Shown here: positions 49,648-56,384 of the stretch, piece after piece
Layout of the letters: each line of letters starts with the position of its first letter
How positions within the stretch are numbered: position 1 is the first letter of the stretch
NCBI RefSeq assembly: GCF_902706605.1
Contig: NZ_CACSLH010000019.1
Span: 1-56,384, forward strand
Direction of reading: 5' to 3'
Length of the DNA stretch: 56,384 nt
Source of the DNA: Enterococcus sp. CSURQ0835
GTDB lineage: Bacteria; Bacillota; Bacilli; Lactobacillales; Enterococcaceae
Translations under genes and position numbers: made by a program
Notes under the pieces: generated by a model
The model's input: only the letters and a program-made list of their open reading frames with translations
Database searches by the model: none
What the model was told of the DNA's origin: nothing

Positions 49648-52600
49648 TTAATAATCCAGTTCAAAGTAATAGTGTTTCGTTTCGCCTAATTTTAATGGTT
49701 GATCTCGCACCATTTTTCCAAGATCAGCTTGCAGTAAGTCTGGGATTTGGTCTTCGGTGATCCCACGTGGTTGCCAATCGGTCGCTAAATTATCGACATA
49801 TAACGGATAAACTCGTAATTTTTTTATTTCAAGATCGACTCGGACCATCAAACTATAAGGCGGTAATTTTCGCGGACCATATTCTCCATCGCTATTGAAG
49901 ACGCCATTGCCTAAACTAAAGAAGACTTTTTTACCTAACACATCCGTAACAGGCTGAATAAAATGTGCCCCACATCCCATCACAAGATCACAGCCAGCAG
50001 TGACTAACGCGTGGGCCGTTTGTTTTTGGAATTCATGGGTCGCTTCGTAGTCTTTGCCCCAATGACAAACACACCAAATTTCATGCTCTGGGTAATGCGC
50101 TCGATAAGTTTTGATCGCATTTAATAACATGCCATTCAAACACGCAACGCCTTCGTAATCACCCACTGCAAAAGCATTCAACCGTTTTTCAAACCGTTGA
50201 CCATACCAATACCCGTTAAAGATCGCAATCGTTTGATCTTTATATTGAATGCGAGCTGGGCGCAATGCTTCATAACTTGTTCCGGCTCCGACATGTTCTA
50301 GCTGATGTTGACGAATTTTTTCTAACGTCTGGCGAACTCCAACTTGCCCGTAATCGTAGGTGTGATTATTTCCTAGTGCCACAAGATCGATGTGCCGTTT
50401 TGACAATTCCGTCAATGTCTCGTCTGCTTTTCCGCCTAAAACAAAAGTCTTCATGCCATGATAAGGACTTTCAGCTTGAAAATCAGCCGGCAAAACGGTC
50501 TCAAGGTTTACGACATTATAGTGATCTGCTGGCAGTAAAGGTGCTAATTTTTCAAATGAATAGCCATATCCGTGTTCCATCAACGCATCGGTCCGGCCTT
50601 TATTTTTACGACGCTCAGAATAGAATTCACCGAAGTACGTATCTCCCAACACATTGACAAATGGCTGGGCGAGCTTCGTTGGGGTTGCTAATTTTTCGGG
50701 TTCAAACCAAGAACCATTCGTCGCAGTATATTCTAACGTGTCGATCAGCTCAAATGGCTCAGTCAAATTGATGCCAAAACCAGCCGTGACTGTTTCTTTT
50801 AAATCCAAAACGATCCCGATCCGATTTTTACTGCCCCAAATAATCGAGACTGTTTCGGGATTAGTTTGATCATGGTAATTCAAGGCTGCAAATTCTCGCT
50901 CATCGATCAACCACGATCGATTTTTTAATAGTCGCAATGATTCAGTCGGCAAGGTAGTCATTAATTGAGCCACTTTGCCGATATCCGTCAGTGAAAGTTT
51001 TTGTTGGCGCCGCCCAGCCATCCGAGCAGTCAAATTACGAACACTAGCAGGATCGATCCCGTAACGTTCCGCTTTGGCTTGCAGTTGACGTAAAGCTAAT
51101 TTTGGATCGTTGTAATACAAGAATAGCGCTAATGCAAGCAGTGCATCTGGTGCATTTAATGAGACTGCTTGACTCAAAATATCTTTTAAATAGCGTTTTT
51201 CTTTCGGTTTAGCGCCAGTACTGCGAGTGGCATTCGGTTCTGCCGTATAATCATCAAAGGTGACGATATCATCTAAATGGATCAAGCCTGCATTTAAGCG
51301 CTGCAACGTTTCATGATATAACAAAACATTGGCGACACCTTCTGTCAATTGAAGCTCATCAGCTTGAAAAACGTCGATTTTTTCAGCGGTTGCTAGCCCG
51401 TAGCTCGCATTTTGCGCGTAATTTTTAGTTGGTTCTTTGAACAGTTCGATCACCGTTCGCAAATTCGTCTCTCGCGTATCGCCTTTTAATAAGACAAGAG
51501 AATCTTCATCTAATTGCGGCAATAAATATTTCTGCATCTCTGCTAAACTTCGGAAGTGTCCGCCTTTCAAACGTTCTGGCAGTTGTTCTTGCAAATAATC
51601 GATCCGATCGCCAAAAGTAAAGACTTTGTCAAAAGCTCCAGCTTCCACGGATTTCACCATATTGTCATACACATGATGTTCCCAATCCCCGATATTATAA
51701 ATCAACCCAAAGATCGCATAAGTTTTTCCGCTATATTGGTCGGCGATTTGATTGACTAACTTGATCGAGTTTTGAGTCGATAATTCTTCAGCACTATAGG
51801 TGTCATCTAATAAAGTGACTTTGTGGCCTAAGATTTTCGTCTCCATAAAATTCAGTAAATGCTCACGCCGCGTAAATGCTAAAAATGTTTCATGAAAATC
51901 AGCTAAGTCAAACCCTAAAGTAGCTAGTAAGGTCAAGACACCAATCAAATTACTGACAAAACCTTGATCGTATTGATTGATGGTCTCGATCACAAAATCA
52001 TAGCTCTTGCCATGGATCGTAAATGTCAAAATACTGTGGTTGCGGTCTTTGATCTGAATATCTTTTAATTGACCATCCGCTGCTTGTGTCCGGCTGAAAG
52101 TCGTGATGTCATCATTTTTTTCGCTGATTTTTTCATACGCGTAGTCATACTCATCCGCATCACGATTTAAAATGACTTTACCGCCTGGACTCATGTTTAG
52201 TGCCATCCGACTTTTATAGTCGATCGCATCGCGCGCGGTCGTCCCTTTTTGGCCGATCCCAAATTGAGTGAAGATTGAATAATGGCCTCTGACTTCAGAA
52301 GTGACTCCTGAATCACCAAACCACAACGCAGCCAGTGAAGTTTCAAAAATCGCATATTCATATCCGCTTTCTGGTAATAAAGAAGCCAACATGCACCGCA
52401 CTGCCGTTCGACTATTATAGTTTTCATGGGCATAATAAACTTTAGTCTTGGATTCTAACGCGATCGATAACAATTCTTTCGTGGTCGATTTCCCCACAGT
52501 TCCCGTGATCGAGATGATCTTGCCTTCGAATCGTTCCCGACCCACTTTCGCCATCGCCAGCAAAAAGTCATAGGAGTTTTCCACCATATATTGCGGGACA

Positions 52601-52884
52601 TCGACATTTGGTAATTCATATTCCACGATCAGCAAACTGACTTTATCCAAATAGCGCAAGACGGTTTCATGGCTATCATATTTGGCGCTGTAAGGACCCC
52701 AACTATGGGCCTTCGTATTGAACGTTTCAGGTTTCATGGCGATAAAAACATTATGTTGACTAATCAATTGCTGTAATTGATATGTGACATTGTCGATTTC
52801 TAAATCGGCCAACTGATCTTGTTTTGGTCCGACCCATTTTCCCGGATAAATTTGTTCGATATATTCTTTAACACCTTGTTTCAT
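49648..52884 (-). CDS. Three-domain fusion: MurF-type ligase, degenerate S11-like domain, CapA-like domain
   Basis: 1078 residues without signal peptide. About 1-485 is a Mur ligase: ATP site GTVGKSTTKE (near 130), FETSLAALWF, DDTYSAEELS (MurF-type DDxYxAxxxS) and VLLKGDTRETNL. About 490-735 resembles an S11 carboxypeptidase in normal order (LQAKAERYGIDPASVRNLTARM, LSLTDIGKVAQLM), but no SxxK or KTG motif remains. About 740-1050 is a CapA/PGA_cap metallophosphatase domain (NVLGDTYFGEF, NLETVLP, ALGNNHTYDYG, CHWGKDYE, GCGAHFIQPV, SLGNGVFNS). CapB-like ligase plus CapA recalls poly-gamma-glutamate synthesis. Third gene of its operon. Confidence 0.8.
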   Translation of the reverse strand: MKQGVKEYIEQIYPGKWVGPKQDQLADLEIDNVTYQLQQLISQHNVFIAMKPETFNTKAHSWGPYSAKYDSHETVLRYLDKVSLLIVEYELPNVDVPQYMVENSYDFLLAMAKVGRERFEGKIISITGTVGKSTTKELLSIALESKTKVYYAHENYNSRTAVRCMLASLLPESGYEYAIFETSLAALWFGDSGVTSEVRGHYSIFTQFGIGQKGTTARDAIDYKSRMALNMSPGGKVILNRDADEYDYAYEKISEKNDDITTFSRTQAADGQLKDIQIKDRNHSILTFTIHGKSYDFVIETINQYDQGFVSNLIGVLTLLATLGFDLADFHETFLAFTRREHLLNFMETKILGHKVTLLDDTYSAEELSTQNSIKLVNQIADQYSGKTYAIFGLIYNIGDWEHHVYDNMVKSVEAGAFDKVFTFGDRIDYLQEQLPERLKGGHFRSLAEMQKYLLPQLDEDSLVLLKGDTRETNLRTVIELFKEPTKNYAQNASYGLATAEKIDVFQADELQLTEGVANVLLYHETLQRLNAGLIHLDDIVTFDDYTAEPNATRSTGAKPKEKRYLKDILSQAVSLNAPDALLALALFLYYNDPKLALRQLQAKAERYGIDPASVRNLTARMAGRRQQKLSLTDIGKVAQLMTTLPTESLRLLKNRSWLIDEREFAALNYHDQTNPETVSIIWGSKNRIGIVLDLKETVTAGFGINLTEPFELIDTLEYTATNGSWFEPEKLATPTKLAQPFVNVLGDTYFGEFYSERRKNKGRTDALMEHGYGYSFEKLAPLLPADHYNVVNLETVLPADFQAESPYHGMKTFVLGGKADETLTELSKRHIDLVALGNNHTYDYGQVGVRQTLEKIRQHQLEHVGAGTSYEALRPARIQYKDQTIAIFNGYWYGQRFEKRLNAFAVGDYEGVACLNGMLLNAIKTYRAHYPEHEIWCVCHWGKDYEATHEFQKQTAHALVTAGCDLVMGCGAHFIQPVTDVLGKKVFFSLGNGVFNSDGEYGPRKLPPYSLMVRVDLEIKKLRVYPLYVDNLATDWQPRGITEDQIPDLLQADLGKMVRDQPLKLGETKHYYFELDY

Positions 52885-52889
52885 ACGTG

Positions 52890-54452
52890 CTACCTCCTAA
52901 ATAGACTTAACCGTTTGCGTAACGAAATGCGTGGACTAGTTTTGACTTTTGGCGTGACCGAAAGACTTTCGAAAACAGCCCGCCATTTGGCTTGGACCTG
53001 TTCGGCTGAAAATTCAGCTGCCATTTGATAAGCGGCTTTTGACAATTGCTGGTACAGTTCAGGATCACTCAAGACATGATCAAGCCGTTCACTCAGCTGA
53101 TCGATTTGCCCATCTTCTACTAAATAGCCATTCTTACCAGATGTGATCATCTCACTTGGCCCATAATTGATATCATAAGAAAGAACTGGAATCCCGTGAG
53201 CTAATGCATCCAGAACCCCGATGCAAAAACCTTCTTCATGGCTAGTCAATAATTTCAAATGTACCGACTGCAACTCCTGATCTAAATCAGTCAAGTAACC
53301 ACGTAAGAATACTTTGTCCGTTACGCCAGCTTCTGCAATCACAGCTTCTAAAGCTTGCTGGTTCTTAGCAGAGCCAAAACCATACAAATGCAGTTGTGCG
53401 TTGGGGTATTTAGCACTGATGTTAGCAAAGGCTTTGATTCCTTGATCTAACCGCTTCTCCGGTGAATAACGGGCGATCATCGCGATTTTGATTGGCTGAT
53501 CATCAGTGAAGGAAAGTTGATTAGGCGGGACTTCTTTTCGAAAGGCAACCGGAATACTTTTGACTTGTCCGTCGTTTGAAAAACGAGCGATCACATCTTT
53601 GCGCTGCTGTCTCGTGGAGCATATGATCGTTGAAAAACGCTCTCGTTCGTTTAGTAAGACGCGATAATGCGACTTCAATTCATTTGCCGGATCATCACCT
53701 TGATAATGGGTGCTATGAAGTACGCCGATTTTTTTGAAAGGCGTTTGACAATTTAAAATGATTGGATTAATAAAACGATTCCGGTCCGTAATCGTCACAT
53801 CTTCTTCAGTCAGTACTTGATCAAAAAAGTACGTCATAAAATCAGCTTCAGACTCAAAAAAGAGCGGTCGTCTTTTCGTATAAACTTTGACTTGCGTCAA
53901 CTCGCGTTCGGATGATTTCAACGAATACGTTTTTTCGATCACAGTTTGCCCACTAGGTGTCAAAAATTTTTCAAACATTTCTCGCTGGTGCTCATCTAAG
54001 TATTGGATCGCCGATAAAAAACCACGGCAATCATATAAGTGTCGTTCACGTTTGTCGATGTTTTTATCAAAATAATTAATATAAACTAGGCGGCCGCTTG
54101 GTTGTTCCGTGTGAATATAAGCGACTAATTTTTTCCCTCGGAAGACGCGATAGTCTTGTTCGCGGGTATTCGGCACAACGACTAACTCATAGTCCGATTT
54201 TGGAAACAATTCTTCTTTTTTCACCGGCTCAAATGCTAACGGTTCAGTGGCTTGCTGGAAGTAATCGTGCAAGTTGAGGTAATCAGCCGGCGTCAACTGA
54301 TACTGTTGCGCAGTCGCAAATAAATTTCGATTGTAGCTGACCGTCACTAATTTACTAGGATAATTTTTTTTGATTAATTGATGGCGCGTGATCGCTGCTC
54401 GTTCGATACCAGGTAAAGAAGTTGGCAAGTTGACTAGCAGATGATAGATCAT
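52890..54452 (-). CDS. GT4 glycosyltransferase, TarM/TagE/GtfA-like
   Basis: About 520 residues. The start MIYHLLVNLP follows GAGGAGG; the in-frame extension of ten codons has no support. The N-terminal half holds a beta-rich insert typical of TarM, TagE and GtfA (ERHLYDCRGFLSAIQYLD). The C-terminal Rossmann domain has IAMIARYSPEKRLDQGIKAF, LHLYGFG, FLRGYL and the nucleotide-sugar motif SHEEGFCIGVLDALAHGIPVLSYD. Such enzymes glycosylate wall teichoic acid or Ser-rich proteins. It ends 5 bp before the fusion gene. Confidence 0.85.
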   Translation of the reverse strand: MIYHLLVNLPTSLPGIERAAITRHQLIKKNYPSKLVTVSYNRNLFATAQQYQLTPADYLNLHDYFQQATEPLAFEPVKKEELFPKSDYELVVVPNTREQDYRVFRGKKLVAYIHTEQPSGRLVYINYFDKNIDKRERHLYDCRGFLSAIQYLDEHQREMFEKFLTPSGQTVIEKTYSLKSSERELTQVKVYTKRRPLFFESEADFMTYFFDQVLTEEDVTITDRNRFINPIILNCQTPFKKIGVLHSTHYQGDDPANELKSHYRVLLNERERFSTIICSTRQQRKDVIARFSNDGQVKSIPVAFRKEVPPNQLSFTDDQPIKIAMIARYSPEKRLDQGIKAFANISAKYPNAQLHLYGFGSAKNQQALEAVIAEAGVTDKVFLRGYLTDLDQELQSVHLKLLTSHEEGFCIGVLDALAHGIPVLSYDINYGPSEMITSGKNGYLVEDGQIDQLSERLDHVLSDPELYQQLSKAAYQMAAEFSAEQVQAKWRAVFESLSVTPKVKTSPRISLRKRLSLFRR

Positions 54453-54626
54453 ACTGGACCTCCTCGTCATAAAAAACTGCAATAACTTAATTCCTTATGA
54501 TCATACCATGTGCTTTTTATTGGAAATTCTCAAAAAAACCCTCAAATAAATATTATTTGACATGATTTTGAAATGTTCGCTCAAAAAAATTACAGATAAA
54601 TTTCTTACCCGCAATTTTCTCTTCTA

Positions 54627-56063
54627 TTAAATAGTCCCTCGTGCTTGGATCACTTTATCTCCTACCGTCCGCGCCACAGCTTTCGTCGCGGTATTAGAAC
54701 CTGCGACTAAGATCAAATACAACGCGTCTTGGTAGCTAATCACATCCCCGGCAGCAAAGTTTGGACCACTGCCATGGGTCACATCACTTTCGCGTAGTTC
54801 AAAAGTCTCCGCTAAATCACTGACATGATCTAACATCACCAAAGCTGTCATGAGTTTCGTCAAAGTTCCCGGCGAGACTTCTTGTTCTTTATTGAACGAA
54901 TAAAAAATCGGGTATTCACTATTGGTCCAACACAACGGATTTTGTTGGACTAAATTGACCACACCGCTAACAGCTGTAAAGGCAATCGGACTTTCGTATT
55001 CCGGATTTGCGCGACGGTGTTTAGCAGCTGCGATCAAGCGGATCAACTCCCGTTCACAATTTTCTGCTGAGCTAGCATTCATCAAGACTGCAGTATATAA
55101 ATTATTTTCCTCATCTGCCACTAAGACTGCACCACTATAAGCCGTTGACAATAAACCTGTCCGCGCACCTAGCAACGTATACTCCCCTAATTCTTTCGCC
55201 GCGTTTTCAATCACCGCTTCACGCGTGTTTTCACCTGTGATCATGAATGAATAGTCTGCTGCACCCCAAGCTTCCATAAAGCGTCGCTCACAAATCCCTT
55301 GCAACAATAATTTAGCTAAATCATGCGCGGTTGAAAGTTGATTTTCGGAAAACGAGCCGTGAGCATTGACAAAATTCGTCTTGGTCATGCCTAAACGTTG
55401 CGCTTTTTGATTCATCTGCTGGATAAACGCATTTTCTTTATCGCTATCAGTCGACTTGATCGTCACTGTAGCTTGACCTTGTGACATTTGCGCGATCATT
55501 TCTTCTAAGTAAGCAGTCATGGACATTTCGATCCCTTGATCCGACTCAATGAAAAAATTATTTTGCAAAAGTTCATCGAATTGTTCTAGCGGCAGTTCAT
55601 TCCCCATGCCGAAAATCTCGGTCAAATCATACAATGCTAATTTCCCGATTTTCCCAGTACAATCCGCAACGTTCTCACAACCAACTTGCAACAAAAGCTT
55701 TTGAGCCGATTCATTTGTAAAAAGCATGGAGTGTTTGATTAGACTAGTCGTTTCTTCCGTGACACTCATTGAGGTAATGAGTTCTTCTGAATGCGGTTCA
55801 ATGACTTGGACACCAAAAAAACCGCTCCCATATTTTTCCAAGGCTACTTCAAATGATAAATAATACGTATGTTGCGGTCGAACTTTGATTTGTTGTGCAA
55901 CTTGCGGAGCTAATGTCCCATCTACAGCTAAAAACTTGTCGGCTCCTACTTCGTCAAACGCTACACCACGCGTTTTTAGTTTCCAGTCATCGAGATCGTT
56001 TTTGAACCAACCATTGTGCAACAAATTTTCCGTATACGGTTTTTTCAGTAAATCTGTTTCCAT
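54627..56063 (-). CDS. Protein with carbohydrate-binding-like domain and circularly permuted S11 carboxypeptidase domain
   Basis: 478 residues, ATG at 56063 behind GGGGAG. About 10-155 resembles a CBM4/9-type jelly roll (LLHNGWFKNDLDDWKL, HTYYLSFEVAL). The rest is an S11 domain in permuted order. First the parts that normally come last (QQMNQKAQRLGMTKTNFVNAHG, STAHDLAKLL, GARTG in place of KTG). Then, at the C-terminus, the parts that normally come first (YPIFYSFNKEQEVSPGTLTKLMTALV with TLTK for SxxK; AGSNTATKAV with GSN for SxN). All three catalytic motifs are changed, so a binding role or altered chemistry is likely. No signal peptide is obvious. Confidence 0.75.
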   Translation of the reverse strand: METDLLKKPYTENLLHNGWFKNDLDDWKLKTRGVAFDEVGADKFLAVDGTLAPQVAQQIKVRPQHTYYLSFEVALEKYGSGFFGVQVIEPHSEELITSMSVTEETTSLIKHSMLFTNESAQKLLLQVGCENVADCTGKIGKLALYDLTEIFGMGNELPLEQFDELLQNNFFIESDQGIEMSMTAYLEEMIAQMSQGQATVTIKSTDSDKENAFIQQMNQKAQRLGMTKTNFVNAHGSFSENQLSTAHDLAKLLLQGICERRFMEAWGAADYSFMITGENTREAVIENAAKELGEYTLLGARTGLLSTAYSGAVLVADEENNLYTAVLMNASSAENCERELIRLIAAAKHRRANPEYESPIAFTAVSGVVNLVQQNPLCWTNSEYPIFYSFNKEQEVSPGTLTKLMTALVMLDHVSDLAETFELRESDVTHGSGPNFAAGDVISYQDALYLILVAGSNTATKAVARTVGDKVIQARGTI

Positions 56064-56069
56064 AATCAT

Positions 56070-56380
56070 TCTCCCCTTTTCACTGAATCGCTTCCAAATA
56101 TTTGGTTAACGGACGGACGACTGCTATTTTTTCTTTCATAACTAGTATACCGAACCTGTTAAAAAAAAGCCGGTCTCAACTGATCTGCTCGGTCATACTT
56201 TTTACGCGCTGATCCACTACAGCGATTTATTTTTAGCAAAAATTTCAAATATCATTCAACACTAGTGTTGCAAAGAACTTCAAATCATTAAAAGCATTGC
56301 TATAAAGCTATTCATGTACAAAAAAATCCTTTATACTGTTCTCGGATGACTTATCCAAGACCAATAAAAAGGACCTACGC
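56070..56380. other. Right-end intergenic region with promoter elements
   Basis: No gene lies here. It separates the minus-strand operon from a plus-strand gene starting at 56381. A perfect 14-bp palindrome CAACACTAGTGTTG is at 56257-56270 and TATACT at 56332-56337 is a plausible plus-strand -10. The minus-strand operon promoter is probably also here, but I could not place it. Confidence 0.5.
56257..56270. promoter_or_regulatory. 14-bp palindrome, possible operator
   Basis: CAACACTAGTGTTG lies about 60 bp upstream of a candidate -10 (56332-56337). An 11-base core of it recurs at 113-123 near another TATACT. Confidence 0.35.
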
Positions 56381-56384
56381 ATGG
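56381..56384 (+). CDS. Start of a gene running off the right edge
   Basis: ATGG at the very end of the window, preceded by AAAAGGA at a spacing of about 7 bases and a -10-like TATACT about 45 bp upstream. Only the start codon and one base are visible, so nothing can be said about the product. Confidence 0.4.

Noticed and set aside
1-56384. Search by eye for CRISPR arrays, rRNA genes, phage structural genes or a replication origin
   Set aside because: No regularly spaced repeats, rRNA-like sequence, capsid/tail/terminase-like proteins or DnaA-box clusters were seen.

Overview
The window looks like chromosomal DNA of a low-G+C Gram-positive bacterium of the Lactobacillales, most likely an Enterococcus or close relative. 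The reasons are LtaS-type lipoteichoic acid synthase, T-box leaders, WalR-like boxes, CcpA-like cre sites, AGGAGG ribosome binding sites, DUF5648 and FIVAR surface proteins, and Ltp-type lipoproteins. The species cannot be fixed from the sequence alone.

Layout. 0.4-2.8 kb: an M20 amidohydrolase and an MFS permease. 3.2-8.1 kb: a gluconate locus (gnd-gntK-gntP) divergent from an RpiR regulator; the intergenic region carries a perfect 17-bp palindrome and a cre-like site. 8.4-11.1 kb: two tandem NlpC/P60 hydrolases with DUF5648 tails and matching WalR-like boxes and promoters. 11.2-24 kb: a TipAS-type MerR regulator, an APC permease, two more DUF5648 secreted proteins, a T-box-controlled BrnQ, a MacB-type ABC transporter, and a T-box-controlled NhaC-family transporter whose specifier reads as Tyr. 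24-33 kb: small membrane proteins, GNAT enzymes, a frameshifted methyltransferase next to an Ltp-like lipoprotein, a selenocysteine tRNA, DUF3781, an MFS permease, a TraX-like protein and a frameshifted lipoprotein. 33.5-44.9 kb: ltaS, a BceAB-like ABC transporter with YxeA, an amidohydrolase, azlCD, a serine hydrolase and an AI-2E family permease.

At 44.9-49.6 kb lies an AT-rich island bounded by inverted IS3-family ends and a 10-bp direct repeat. It sits in the loop of what was a convergent bidirectional terminator, whose 16-bp stem halves are now 4.7 kb apart. It holds an intact yfhO-like gene and decayed pieces of IS3, IS5, IS30, a relaxase and an LtrC/ArdC-like zincin.

The strongest candidate for an undescribed system is the last block, 49.6-56.1 kb. 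It encodes a secreted-like protein with a carbohydrate-binding-type domain and a circularly permuted S11 (D-Ala-D-Ala carboxypeptidase) domain with all three catalytic motifs altered. Next come a TarM/TagE-like glycosyltransferase and a 1078-residue fusion of MurF-type ligase, degenerate S11-like domain and CapA metallophosphatase domain. The ligase/CapA pairing recalls poly-gamma-glutamate synthesis (PgsB/PgsA), but the glycosyltransferase and two apparently inactive carboxypeptidase modules suggest a cell-envelope polymer or peptidoglycan-linked modification. The function is inferred, not shown.
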